From Hydractinia symbiolongicarpus (Eukaryota; Cnidaria; Hydrozoa; Anthoathecata; Hydractiniidae): DNA of 64,000 nt. Location: NCBI RefSeq assembly GCF_029227915.1, contig NC_079877.1:16106851-16170850 (forward strand), read 5' to 3'. The notes under the pieces are model-generated. The model was not told the origin of the DNA. It made no database searches and worked only from the letters and a program-made list of their open reading frames with translations. A program made the translations under genes and the position numbers. This document shows, piece after piece, positions 48,396 through 61,800 of the stretch (within the stretch, counting starts at the first letter, position 1; each line of letters begins with the position of its first letter).

Positions 48396-48510
48396 TCCAC
48401 CGGGTCAAGGGAATCAGGGAAAGTCAGGGGATTTTATCTGTGGTCAGGGAAAGTCAGGAAAAAAGACCCATTTTTGGGGAAAGTCAGGGAAAATTCAGGG
48501 AATTTTTTGT
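48390..48510 (+). repeat. AGTCAGGGAA-type short repeat
   Basis: Five to six irregular copies of GTCAGGGAAAGTCAGG-like words. A related GAAAAAGTCAGGGTATTTGA at about 48745 may be the far end of the same element, which would make it about 370 bases long. The GKVRE-like translation is a by-product. Confidence 0.6.
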
Positions 48511-49640
48511 CTTTAAATTTGACTTAGACTGATAGAACTTTATTTCTATAAATTCAAAAATTGCAACTGTTAAAGCTCTTCTTAATAATTGTTTTGATAA
48601 TTACTGACAGGCTCTGTTAGTCATTCAGTGGAACTAACATACTCTTGACCATTTTATGTAGTATATGGATTAAAGCTCTTGTAAGTTATGTTGCGACAAA
48701 TGGGGTTTAAATGGTTTTAGTTAATTTGTAGAATTTCTTGAAAAAGTCAGGGTATTTGACAGAAGACGAGTGTAGAAGTAGGAAGCTCACAATCAAATTT
48801 TAAATGTGCTTGTGCTATTATAATAGTCTTAAGATTATTTTTTTTTACCTTGTTGTATATATGCTACAACACATATTACATATACAACACAAATTATATA
48901 TACAACACATTTGAGATTTGAATTTTACAATGTTTTACATTTATATAAGATTTTAACATTTGATAATGAATATTTTGACAATTTTCTTGTACAACTTCAT
49001 TTCTTTAAGAATATCAAAATTCAGTTTTTGTTGTATAAAAACTTAGACCCAAACGAATGCGTCAAAGCAGATCAGTAATTCAAATACAGCCAAAATAATT
49101 TTTTCTTAGAGCAAACCCTCCACCTCCATTTTCCTTGGCACTTCCATGGAGTCACCTTCAAACTTTAAAAAATGTCTGTATTTTGTGTATATTGAAAGCC
49201 ACATCACATTTTATTTCTCATTGTCCAGCAACATATATGCACCATATTTTAACTGAATTGTTGTCTGGGTAAACCAAGAATCCACACAAACTGAAATATT
49301 GTCTGGCACGTAGAAAGGTTTGAGTTTTTGTGATGGTCACTTTTTTTAAACTTACTTTTAAAAAAAGCCCACCCACCCCAACACTTCAGTTTGATAGCTT
49401 ACGTTCTTTAATCGATTTGTGAGTGGCCCCGTAGTGATGTGCTTTAACAAACAACATGACCACGCTAAGCCACCTGATAACTTATAAAAGTACCATGCAG
49501 CTATATTACAGATAGCAATTCAGTTCACCTTACCAGCTAGCAACCTGATGTGAGCAACAGATGTTGTTTTGTTTTGTTTCATGTCTCATTTTTAGATTCT
49601 TTTTAGTACATTATACAACAATACTTAACTTGAATTTGAT
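48511..49640. other. Intergenic stretch before RBM42
   Basis: AT-rich. Contains ATATACAACACA repeats near 48855-48912 and a C-rich patch near 49368-49382. No coding or RNA gene seen. The RBM42 promoter presumably lies in the less AT-rich 49430-49560, but no clear core elements were identified. Confidence 0.4.
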
Positions 49641-49654
49641 ACAGCAACAACAGA

Positions 49655-52600
49655 ATGGAGGAAACAAAGCGGAAACAAGATCTTGAAGATGAAATGAGCA
49701 GGTGAAAACATTTACGTTTAACCTGATTTACCTCACAATGCAAAATTGTGCAGACAGTATGCACCAAAGCTAAACGAATGGCAATTTTTCTTTGCTAAGA
49801 ACTTGTACAAAAAAGCATCTAAAAAGCATTATTTCACCAATCTAAATCTTTTTTTTTACCTAACTTTGGTCTGTCTTAGTTATTAACGCCATGAATAACA
49901 TCTATGTAAATAAATGAATAACCTTTATTTGTAAAGCATAATAAAATTGCAGTAGATTCAGAAAATAATCCTTTAAATCCTGCTTTTATGGTCATAAAAA
50001 ATAATCCCTCAATTAAAAAAACAACAGTAATATTTGAAATAACAAAAACTACTTCCTAAAATATAATATAGGCAGCACCAGCAGAATATACATTTCCATG
50101 AAATAATGTCTGTGCGAAAATGTAAACTTTAAGGTAAACTTTAAGTCCTAAGTCCAAAATTTAATTCTAGGACATAGAAAACGTACTTCCTTTAATAAAA
50201 CCAAAAACAACATATCACTCCTTTTGTTTTCACCAGAAGGCGCTTCAAATTGTTCCTTTTGTTTTTAGCAACTTTCAGGCCTGATTATGAAAGAGATGCT
50301 TATAAAAATATACAAATTTACTAAACAGTTTTATTATTGCTATGTAGGTTTGAACAAGAGATAGCAGGAAACTTGCCTCCACCTCCGAAAATGCCACGAA
50401 TGGATTCACAACCACCTTTTATGATGCCTCCATTTGGAAACAACAAGGACATGCCTTTTCCAGGTCCACCTCCCATGCCACCCATGTTTGGTGCTCCACC
50501 AATAGATGGCATGCCACCAATGCCGCCGGGTATGCCAATGCCACCCGGTATGCAAATGCCACCAATGATGGTGCCACCTAGAATGCCAATTGTTCCTCCA
50601 CGTATACCTGGGAGTTTAGGTAAGAGTTTTATTTTCATGTATATTTTACCAGATGTGTTAGCTTAGAAGGACATAAAAAATTTTTATCTATGCATTGATC
50701 TGCTGTTTAGGTGGCATGTTATACCGCATATACGCACAAATATAAAATATTGCTTTGCTTTGTTAAAACTATCACCATGACACAGTCATGAAGTCTGAAC
50801 CAGCAAACATAAATAAAATCAATTGGAGTGCAATTGTGTTTTGTTTTTGTTTTTGAAAAAAATGGATAGCGCAATGCCAGAGTTTGTCGCTGACCAGGAG
50901 CTTATGCTATCAGTGTTGAACACATTTCTAGCTGTATCTACTTCTCAGACTGTAGTTCATATGACCTAGATAAAAAAAACTCTTTATGCAAATGCTACAT
51001 CATTTCATGGCAATTTTACGCCTCATTAGTTTTGTGTAAATGTTACCTAAGAATATTTAGCCCTCTAAAAATGTATATTATATCTTACAGGTCGAAGTGG
51101 TAACTCTAGCAAAAAGATTGCCCCTCCTACCGTCCCCTTAAGGAATTATGATCCTGCGATAGAGTTTGCTAACAGAGGAATGTACGGTGGAGGGCCTGGA
51201 CCATCACGTGATACGAAAAACCCGAAAGAAAAGAAAAAGACTGTCGTTCGAGTTGCTGGAGGCACTGTGTGGGAAGATTCTACTCTTTTAGAGTGGGACC
51301 CAAGTAGGTGTTTTTACGAAGTTTCCATTCTACGTAAAAGTTTTGCAGAATTTTCTGACAATTCATTTCTGCAATTTTAACGAGATTTCTTATATACAGC
51401 TATTGTATTTACTAAGGTAGTTTTTGATTAATGAAAATTCTAAAGAATAGGTCACTAGATGGTAAAAATAATCTTTAATTTTCTAAGCAACTCCAAATCG
51501 CTTTAGCTGCCCTCTTTGTGTTCACGTTGCTCTTCACCATTGTGTATCGCTAAGTAACTTCTCCGTTGTTGTGACCGGTATACGGGAAAAGTTAGATCCG
51601 GGATCCAGGGACTTTAGAGGGTTGGACATGGGACCCGAGACGCAAGTTAAATTTATTAAATGGAAATTATCAAGACCAGAATAATATATCAGCATATGGG
51701 AAAGGTCAGACCAGGTGTTCCATTCGGAGCATGCATCTATGACATGTCTACTTCGTATAAATGTAAAAAATATAAATAAATGCACAAAGCTATTTAAATA
51801 TATTTCACCATATTTATGTGACGACTTTAGTCTTTTTTTTTTAGCCAGGAAGTTTACAGAGAAAAACATTAAAGTATAGACAAGAGTAGGTTAAGTAACG
51901 AGAATAGCCAGGAAAGATCAGAGGAATAAGGTGAAACTCAATTTTAATATCACCAAGGAAAGCTTAGTGAACTAGTCTAACAAAAGACAGAATAATGCGC
52001 TAAGACTCGAAAAGAGTTCGTTGCGTTGTAAGACAAATATGGCAGATAAAAATAATAGAATAGATCCAGATTGACTGTTACATTATCTGGATAGCTATAA
52101 TAATCCAGTCTTTTTCACCATGTCTAAACTAGCTACTAAAGCTTTACATGACTTTCGATTTCCATCTATCATGGTTTGTTTTTTAGTGGATTTGGAAAAA
52201 CCTTCGCCATTGTTACCTTTATTTAAATCTTTCGGCACTATTATATTTATATTTTTCAGGAATAAGCAAACGTTGCGCAATACAAGGTCCCTCACTTGCT
52301 AGCCTAGTTAATTAAGCTTTCTTAGACAACATAAAAATGCAGCTATTCCGATTTCCCAGTGGTAAGATAAATTATGCTTGGTCTTCAGGCTACTCGTTTT
52401 TATTCTCTCTTTATTATGTTTACGTTTGCAACATTGCTCTATGCCCTGGGTCCCTCCCTCTAGAGTCCCTGGATCCCACTTTCCCCATATCCTGTTGTAA
52501 CCATCATTTCAACCTCTTTCCCCGTATCCTGTTGTAACCATCATTTCAACCTCCTCGATCGACTTTCGTTCAAATAACTGAATTTGAAAGTACGCAAACG

Positions 52601-53295
52601 TTTCGTAGCTACTTAACATGACATTAAATTTTTATGTTTACTGTTTCAGATGATTTTCGCATCTTTGTTGGAGATCTTGGTAACGAAGTGTCTGACGATG
52701 CTCTCCTTCGTGCATTCTCCAGGTATCCGTCTTTGCTGAAAGCAAAAATAGTGCGAGACAAGAAAACGAAGAAGTCAAAAGGTTTCGGATTCGTCAGTTT
52801 CAAGGATCCTCAAGATTATCTCAAAGCGATGCGAGAAATGAATGGTAGGTAGTTCACCTTTCACCCTCCCTAACCTCACTCTGTCCGAATAAACAAAAAT
52901 TCGCTGTCAGTGACAGACACGTTTCTGTTTAGCCTTATGATGGTAGTAGTCATTAAAATTTGTAGTCAATAGCCTCATGTTCTAAAATTCTTTACTTCTC
53001 CTTGCCATAGCTACTTCAGCTAACTTATCGAAAATGTTATTCATCATGACGATTTTAAAAGGGGGGATAATGACAAAGCAACCGGTTTATGGTCAACAGT
53101 ACTAAAATATGCAAGATTTCTAAGTAACAATTAATTTTTTCTATCAGTATTTCATGTGAACGTTTGATGTCTTTTTTTTCAGGGAAATACGTTGGTAATC
53201 GTCCCGTTAAACTACGCAAGAGCACGTGGAAGGAACGAAACGTGAAGGTAGCTAAAAAGAAGGAAAAAGAAAAGAAAAAGCTGGGGTTGAGATAA
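49655..53295 (+). CDS. RBM42: RNA-binding protein 42, complete, 5 exons
   Basis: RBM42 is a single-RRM protein linked to hnRNP K and to pre-mRNA splicing/translation control in vertebrates. Exons: 49655-49701, 50348-50619, 51091-51303, 52650-52844 and 53183-53295. All joins are GT..AG and in phase, giving 279 residues. The start MEETKRKQDLEDEMSRFEQE gives a short charged helix. A Pro/Met-rich disordered stretch (about residues 27-107, many PPMPP and GMPMPP words) follows, then a basic linker and TVWEDSTLLEWDP, a hallmark leading into the RRM. RNP2 is IFVGDL (182-187) and RNP1 KGFGFVSF (221-228). The end KEKKKLGLR is the family signature. It is much shorter than human RBM42 (about 480), the difference lying in the low-complexity N-terminus. 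An AG at 49643-49644, 10 bases before the ATG, may be a 3' splice site. Confidence 0.95.
51560..52570. repeat. Inverted repeat pair inside RBM42 intron 3
   Basis: About 75 bases near 51570-51650 (GGATCCAGGGACTTTAGAGG, ATGGGACCC) match the reverse complement of about 52445-52500 (GGGTCCC, CTAGAGTCCCTGGATCCCAC). The right side has a 37-base tandem duplication at 52483-52556 (CCCCATATCCTGTTGTAACC and CCCCGTATCCTGTTGTAACC). The pair flanks about 800 bases of AT-rich DNA, as a non-autonomous DNA element would. Confidence 0.55.
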
Positions 53296-53501
53296 CGCCT
53301 ATATGTGCGTACCTCCGAATGACATTGTGGAAATGTTCCAGATGTGTTGAAAGGGGAATGGCTATTAATGTTGTTGTTTCGTTTATCGTTGCTATCCAAG
53401 TTCCGATTCATGTGATTGTCGCATGAAAAAAGCTGGGCCTGCCGAGAGCTCTTCAAATAACAATAGTGGATGAAGAACATAACCAGAAGTTGTTATATAA
53501 A

Positions 53502-53507
53502 AATAAA
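53502..53507 (+). promoter_or_regulatory. Poly(A) signal candidate for RBM42
   Basis: AATAAA lies 207 bases after the RBM42 stop and is followed by a T/G-rich stretch. This is the first such hexamer downstream. Confidence 0.6.
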
Positions 53508-53644
53508 TCACTATATATTTTTTTCGTTGTTTACCCTGCTTATAGCCAGGAGTCCCATCGTAATTTTTCTGACCACCAGGAAAGGTTGAAAAAATTACGT
53601 TGGAGCTCAAATGATTTTTCTACGGTCAGATTTTGACCGTGCTT

Positions 53645-53805
53645 TTTGATTGGTTAATTCTATTGTTCTTTGCTCACGTCGTCAATATTGGGAATGTGCT
53701 CATTGGTTGATTGTAATTCGGGTTTTGCTGTGATGTGGATTTGAATTGTAGGGATTTGTTCTGACATTTGTTTGCGTCTAAGTTTTCGTTTGAGAGTAAC
53801 TGAAT
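53645..53805 (+). promoter_or_regulatory. Candidate promoter of the ABCG gene with two inverted CCAAT boxes
   Basis: TGATTGGTTAA (about 53647) and CATTGGTTGA (about 53701) are inverted CCAAT boxes, with TCACGTCG between them. Downstream, TTTGAGAG|GTAACT near 53795 is a possible donor for a non-coding first exon. Assignment to ABCG is by position only. Confidence 0.35.
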
Positions 53806-54099
53806 CAGATATCCTCGAAGAAAAACATAGGTAACTAGGCTACCCTACTTATTTTATGATTGTGATGTAACTTTTGAAAGTATTTTTCCTAATTTCTAAC
53901 CGTCCTTAGGCAGGGAATACGATGTGATTTTCTAATCTTCGGGAAATCGGAAAAGTAGTTTTTTTGGTAAGAGTAGTGCTACTGATGATTTGGTTAGTTG
54001 CTGTTATTTGCTGCTCACATAGTTAATATTGGAGAACCGCTTTTGTCTTAGTGAGTCGAACGAGAGTAAAAATGCGGCCACCATAGTTGGGAGACAAAA

Positions 54100-54410
54100 A
54101 AAACTTTTTACTTTGTGGTCTTAGTCCAAACAATTTTTTGTGACTCGCACTTGTTTTTATTTCAGGAAAATGAGAGCAGGGCGTTGTTTTACGCGATTGT
54201 GTCCTTGAATGAGTTATCTTGTTTATACAATAACACTCTTGGTTTACGGATAAGTAGCGAGAAAAGTAGTGTTTACCCAAATTCTTTGGCTGACATTTTA
54301 AAAATTATTTCTCGGCATGAATATCTGTTGACACTGATTGACTTTTATTGCTGCACCTAGCAATAATCTCTTATGAGGGATCGCCATTTTGAGATAATAT
54401 TTCCAATAAA
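54100..54410 (+). other. Possible exon or non-coding transcript end between RBM42 and ABCG
   Basis: After an acceptor-like TTTATTTCAG near 54165, one frame stays open for about 65 codons (contains ALFYAIVSLNELSCLYNNT) to TAG near 54360, followed by AATAAA near 54403. No family was recognised. It could be a 5' UTR exon of ABCG, a separate short transcript, or chance. Confidence 0.25.
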
Positions 54411-55842
54411 AAATTGTTTTAATAAAAAAATGAATTGTGTTAACGACGTTCCCACCAAATTTTTATCGAATACTTAAAAAGAAGCCTAGCTGGTTTTTAG
54501 GCGCTAAGCAGGTAAGCAAGGCGGATGAATTTTTTCCCATGTTCTGTATTGTTTTGCTTTCATTATTCAGACCTAGTGCAGAGTCCGCCCAAGAGGTATT
54601 TTTTGCATAAAAACGCAACGTGAAAAAAAGCCTTGCAAATGAACTACCATCTCGCCTCCATACTAGGAAGATCCTCCTAGCTTCATATAAACAACCCTTT
54701 TTAACTTTTTTTTAAGAAGTTGTGGGGATATGTAATTAGTTATACAGCAGTGTCTGAAAAGCTGAGACAAAATTCAGCATTAAAACTTTGATCTTTTGAA
54801 CCGTTTATGCTCTGAGTCAGTTGAGGCCAGGTAGCTTTACAACATAGCGTATCGTCAAAAAAGAGGTTGTTTTAGAATTATTTTTGAAAAAGATTTTATG
54901 ACTAAAAAGCTGCGTAAAGTAAAAAGTTGTTATGCTGGGCTGTTTTTTTAAAAAATGCTTTCATTTTAGCGCCTTAGCAGGTCTATCTCCCGGGATAGAC
55001 CGTAAGAAAAAGAACTTGGGAACAAAGTTTGCAAAATATTTTTGTGATGAGAGTGTATTGTGGATCACAGTCATGACCAAAAAATTAATCATATGACTAT
55101 TCCGGATCAATATAGGGAAATCAATTTTCATGGGTCCTCTTTGGGAAAAAGTTTACAAGAAAGTTTATGTTAGAATTATAGCGAATCGATAGTTTTTATG
55201 TTGTGTGAAAAAGTCTTTTTTCTTATTGACTGTGCAGAAATGTTAGACCCATCAACCTATGCAATGACTTTCATATTTGGTAAAAAAATTTATAATCTTT
55301 CTCTCTTTCCCCAGGGAAAAAAACTAACAAACAAAAAAACATAAAATAAAATAAAAACTTTGATGACCCGGCATTTTTATCAACTTCTCCGATTAAATGC
55401 ACCGGGCTGTGCGAGATAGGACTTTGTCTTGGGCATGAAATGTAAAAATCACAGACCTTGATAGATGAAACTGATACGTAAATTTAATGAAATAATTTCT
55501 ATTTCAGTGAGTAATAAAGTATAGTTTTTGTAATTATTTAACATTCGTAACTTCTAAAACATAAATATTGAAACAATTTTGCATGCTGCAGGTCTTCTTT
55601 ATAATGTACCTGGTCTGTGAAATTATTGTTTACGTTTTAATAGAAACGACGCAAAAAATTATTGACGGTCATTTTACCAGCGATATATAACTTGAAAGGT
55701 TCCGGCCAACAACATCCAACAACGAACTTTGTTTTACAGGAAAGATTGAGTTTGTGGAAATGTAATGATAGTGTAAATAAACTCTTTAAAAAATTACATA
55801 AATTTCATTGTTTTAATAGTTTGTTTTCAAGGTTTTTGTCAG
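54411..55842. other. Stretch between the possible 54.1-54.4 kb exon and ABCG coding exon 1
   Basis: AT-rich DNA without recognisable coding sequence or element. It is probably 5' intron or upstream region of the ABCG gene. The last 180 bases (an ORF from 55662) may be 5' UTR. Confidence 0.4.
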
Positions 55843-55843
55843 G

Positions 55844-58800
55844 ATGACAAAGCTAAAAGAACCCTGTTCGATTCCATTAACGTCATGTTGTCCAAAGAAA
55901 GAAGATACGATATCTGTTGAAGATCCCAAAGACAGTGGAAGCTGTAGCAGTGAGAGATCTAGCTTAGTTATTAATGGTAATACCATTTTCCAAGGGCCGA
56001 ATATGAATGTTGATCTCGAGTTTAAAGAAATAACATATGATGTAAAAGTGAAAAAGAATGGTATGGTTTTATATTTTTTTAGTTTATTCTCTTGTATATG
56101 AAGGAAAAGACGTTTCCTTTCTTTCTTGCCATTTTAAAAGAAGGCTTTGCTTTGCTCCTGTGTATTTTTGCACACAGTTTAATTCATTTTTTTCTAGCTA
56201 AAATGCTTTGTCTGACAGCTTTAGCTAGCTTGCTTGTGTTGGCTATGTTGGTGCGTTGGTCTGTGTTAATATAGGCTGGATCGTTTTCCCCATGGCTCTT
56301 TTGCCAAATTTTCTAAAGCTGTGAAGGTATTCTTAACTTGTTTCAGGCTACATTGCACATTGTAACTGCAGGCAAAGAAATGCCATCTTTATACAGAGTT
56401 ACCTCTGGATAGGAATAAATAAGCTGACTATATATATAGCTATACATTTTGTTTTATGAAAATTTAGAAAAAAAATCAGTTAAAGTATTACATGCTGTTG
56501 CTAGCTAAAAAATGTGTAGTAGAGCCAGCCAGATAGCATTCTGTAGCTTTACTTCTTATTATATTTCAACTGTTTTGCTTATCTTGCAGATTTCTTATTC
56601 CTTACCCTATCCAACAAAATGCACACCTTGGTTTTGTTTTGATTATTTTTTTTACCTTGGTCATATGATCAAAACAAATCTTTAATTGCCAATGTGATTA
56701 GCTATAAGTAATCAGAATAAATAAGTTGTAGGACATTGCAGATAAGTTCCATTATGTAATTAATTTGTAATGAGTTTTTTTGTATCTGTAACTTCTGTAA
56801 TTAAGGAAAATCACTCTTTAGGCAAGGGAGGAACTGATTTATGTAAGATGCATTTTACTTAATGTCTTATGGTTTATACCATATTGCTGCCAACTGTTAC
56901 GGTAAAAAAATCTAATTTGAGTTTTCACATTACTGTTTGTGTTACACTTTTTAGCAGAGTTTGTTTTAATATTAAGAAATGTCAACTACATGTGTGGTAT
57001 GTTGACATTATTCAAATCACTTTTTATATACATCAGAGTGTGTGATGTATGAGTGTTATAATTTTAACACTTGTTTTTTCTAATGTGTTATGATCAGTTG
57101 AAAGAGTCAACATCAAATTTGCACAAAAAAGTAAGCCCACTTTAACTTAATCCACAATAAGAAATATTTTTAAAACCAACCAGTGCATATGCAAGACATT
57201 ATTTAAAATTTAAAAATATACTTTGAGAAATTTTTTCAGGGTTAAAATATATCTCTCACATTCAAATGCATTTAATAACATTAACTATATGTTAAAATGT
57301 GAGAGGTATAAAAGTTTAATAACAAATGCATTTAAGTGCATTCCTACCTCAATACATAATCACTGTACATTGAAAGAAAATGCTATAAATAGTTCAAATC
57401 ATATTATGCTTGCACATTTTCATTATTATCAAAAAACAACATAACCAGTTCTTGGTTTATCAGATTGAATTTTTTTTGAGTAATTTAAATAGTAATGAAA
57501 ACAACTAACATGGAATCAATAAGTTATTACATCAGTGTAAAATGAAAATAAAAATGTGTTTTGGTTTAAAAGCTACAGACACCCAATTAGATAAAAATTT
57601 AAAATGTCTGAAAATGCAACACTGTTTCTGTCTGAACAAAAATATCTTATATATACTTCACATTTCAAACTTGAATAAAATATGTATTGAGAACCCTTTT
57701 TTTAAAAGGCACTAATTTTAAAAATGGTACATTTGAGATTTAATAAAGCCAGAACAATGCAATCAAATATCTTTAAGGGGTTTTCAGGAAATTCCATTAT
57801 CTATATTTTTTGTTGTTCTTTCATAGTTTGCATAAAATTGTAAAACAGAAAGACTTTTCAACTGATTTCCCTTCTTCTATTTCTAAAATTAGCAGGGTGC
57901 TCAGGCCATTATTCATATTAGTTTAATAAAACAAATGATGAATATTTTCGCTGTTTAACATATTCATAAAATAAGTCTGAAAGATGTCTATATTGACCAG
58001 ATATGAATATTTGGTTTATCACTGAACATTAAAGTCATAAAAACAATGTCTACTGTGATTAGGAGTCTTTTTCACACTCTTTGATAGTATATACAAGAAA
58101 GTTTTCAGTCAAGTACTTAAATCTGTTAAAATGTCTTTTGATATTTGAATTTTTTTATCATCTTTGAATAGCGTTTCATGTTGCTACTGACTACCTTAAT
58201 CTTACAGAGTACTGATCAAGGAATTTCTTCTATACAAAACACTTCATGATGTCAAAGCGTGCTTGTCAAGTATTGTTTAAAAAGACCATTGTTGTTGTCT
58301 TTATACCAACTAACTTGACTGTTCTGTTTATCTAAAAAACATCATTGTGCATTGTGATTATATAAAAGAAAAACATGTTGCAACAGGCTAAATACTTTCC
58401 TCTACTCCACTATCATGACATCAAAAAGACCACAACAAACATGATTTCTAAATATTTGCTATTTCAAAACCTCACAGCTCTTAGTTACGATCTAAAAATT
58501 AGATCGTATATAATAGATTGGTATTGTAGGCAGATATACTCGTTAGAAAAATTTTGCATTTTTTTCATGTTTTAATTTTCTCTTCTGTGACCTTTTGGGG
58601 GTCACAAAGCAGTCTCCCTACTTTTTGACACCTCCCTACAGTCTTTCCAATTCAATTTTTTTCATTCCCATTGGCAAAGAATCCAGACACAAAATGTCAT
58701 GTGCCTGTTTTACATTGAAAAACAAGATATATGCTACCATATGCGAACAACAAATTTCACAATTGTGAATTCAAGTTACATCAGCTAGCTAAATCGGCCA

Positions 58801-61800
58801 AACTTTGCCAGCATGATATAAGAACTTTTTGTTAACACGTCAGTAAAAGGATGTTTATTAAAAACATATCGGAAGTACCTTAAACCCCTTAGCCATCTTC
58901 ATTAGCTGAAAAAGTACAGATAAAACCTGTTGATGTTTACAGAATAATCAATGAAAGGTTTATTGCTAAAATTAGAAATGTTTGATTAATTGTTCAATAT
59001 TTTGGATAAAAGTTAAGATATTGTAAGATTTTGTAACATCCCTGAATTAAAAGAAGCGAAGCAGTCCTTTAAAACCAAAATCCTGTTAATGTGTTTTAAT
59101 GTGTTCCTCTGTTATAAAAAATGTCTAAAATGAAATAACACCTAAGGCATTTATTGTATGCTTTATGGTAATCTGGAGTTTGTGAAAAATGTTATATTAA
59201 AGAGAGTACTTTGTATCAGAAAATTGACTTAATTATTAGATTTTCTCACCTCTAAATTCAGGTTACCTCTAGTGTGTTTAAGTTTATTTATGGTAGGCAA
59301 AAACAATTTTTTTAAGGTGTCACAATTTAAATATATTCAACAATTATTTGCTTTAAATCATTAACTGAATAAAAGTATTTTAGACAGTTCTACTTCATGT
59401 TAAAAAAGTAATAAAAAAGTAACTTATGTAGTCTTTGTTTGTATAGCTTTGTGCTTCTATTTTAAATGTTTTAGATACAGACACATGTTGTTAAGTAAAT
59501 TCCAGTTACTTGAAATAAAAAAATTTTAAACAACTGAATATCTTAATTGTTCTTTTCACAAAAATTTCCTTTTAGAAACAAAATCTATTTTAAAGAGTGT
59601 TAGTGGCACTTTCAAAAGTGGAGAGTTGACTGCTGTCCTTGGTCCTTCAGGTATGAATTTGTGTTAGGTTTATTGCACGAGCAATTATTGCATTTTCTTT
59701 TTGTAGAGCCTTTTTATTGTTGTGTTATTATAATATACTTTTATTGGGACCCCATTTAAATATATGAAACCATATATTTGCATTGCCATGAAAGGCAGAT
59801 AAAGCGCCCGGGGCGCTTTATGAAAATTTCATCTTGACTGTCAAGATGTCAATGACGGGAAAAATTTTCAAAAAAGCAAATTTTTTAAACTTCATTTGTA
59901 TTATTTTTATGAATAAAAATAGAAATACAAATAAAAACGAAAGAAAGAAATGCGATAATAATAGTATCTTTTATAAAATTTCAATATTTTCATCTCCATT
60001 GTTGTTGTCTTCATTTATTATGAGGAATTCAGGAGCAGCTTTCACAGCATGTCTTTTTCAGTTAAAATTGATAGTTGACCTTTAAAAATTTCTATTCCTG
60101 TCTTGGAAGGGAGGGGGGGGGGTGCTTATTAGAGCAAGGATGCTTATTTACAAATTTTTCCCTAACCCTGGGTGCTTATTCCACAGGGGCCCTTATTGGG
60201 CATGGGGTGCCTAATGCATCATTTACGGTATTCTATTTTCTTAGATGTAGATGTGGAGACCTATACTCCATTTTTTACATGTGTAGTTGATGATATGAAT
60301 CATATTGTGTATTTATTTATTTTATCTTTGTAGGTGCTGGGAAGTCATCACTTCTTAATATTCTTGCTGGTTATAGGTATTCTAAATCTATAAAATTGCT
60401 AAGGCTCAATGAAAAGAATAAGTTGTACATATTTCTGTTTGTTGCTGTACATCTGTATATTCGAAACTCTTTGCTATGTTGGGATGACATCCCAAAATTA
60501 CTGAAGTACAATAACAAAAAGTTATTACTGCTTAGATCACCAAATTTTTTGTGCCTGCATTTTACCAGAAAGATCCTAAAAAGTACTCCCATCATTTCCC
60601 AATCCCCCCACCTGCCACAAAATACCCTTTCCAAAATGACATAAATCAAATATTTTTGAGGTGTCCAGTGTTATTTGTACAATGCTTGATATGTTATATC
60701 TGCAACTGCAATGTCAGAAAAATAATTTATAGTAAGGCTAAATCACAATTGACCAAGTGAAGGTCTTGAATTTCAAGGTATTGTCAAAAGTAGACATTTT
60801 GGTATTTCTTTTACAAAGTGTACTAAGTGAACCAATTTCATGTACTTTTGTTATTGCGTTTTAATTGTGAATGTTATTTTTATAGCTCCTGTGTAAATGC
60901 TGTAACAGGTGGAAAAGTTTTAGTCAATGGAGTTGAGCGTAACCTGCGTAGATTTCGCAAGATATCATGTTATATCATGCAAGATGATATTCTTATGCCT
61001 CACTTGACAGTGTTTGAGTCGATGATGGTAGGTATTTTGTACCTGAATTTAGTTGCATACCTGCATGCGTTCCTTTGGTATTCGTGTCATAAATAAACAT
61101 TTGGCTATCTAACACACTTTAAAAATGTGGCCATGAAAATTAATCCTTAAATTTGCGATCTTGTCCATTCTACTGAAAATCTTGTTTATCCTGTATATGT
61201 TTTATCCTGTATATCTCAATCATATTTCTTGCAGTCTTGCATTTTCAATCGGGACTATAAAACTGAAATATAACCCTTAAGTAATGTTTGTTGTGTTGTG
61301 GTTAATATACACAAAATAGGATTTTATACTTTTTTAGTGATCTTTGCAAAGTGTAGTTGATTTTAAGAAGACGTGGTGTAAATATACAATATATAATATT
61401 GTTTTTAGGTGTCTGCAAATTTGCATTTGAAGTCAGTCCTACGATACAAAGAAAAACGTAGAGTTGTACGTATTTGTTCATCTAATTAAATTATTAAGTT
61501 GAATCAATATTAACGTTAAGGTAACGAAAAACACCTCAGCAATTTAAGTGTGTTTAAAAACCATTATTTATAAACCAAAACTTCTTTCTAGATTGAGGAT
61601 ATCCTGTCAGTTCTCGGATTAAGTGCCACATCCAACACCTATCTAAATGACATATCAGGTGGCCAAAGAAAACGTTTAGCTATTGCTTTGGAACTTGTAA
61701 ATAATCCACCAATCATTTTTCTTGATGAACCTACAAGGTATGTTGTGGTTGTGTTGTAATTTAACCACTGTCTTGTTTTTTTTTCACGCTAGCTTTACCT

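Noticed and set aside
50321-50638. Minus-strand glycine-rich 105-codon ORF
   Set aside because: Antisense shadow of the Pro/Met-rich RBM42 exon 2.
53055-53480. Minus-strand 141-codon ORF
   Set aside because: Antisense of RBM42 exon 5 and 3' UTR; no family resemblance.
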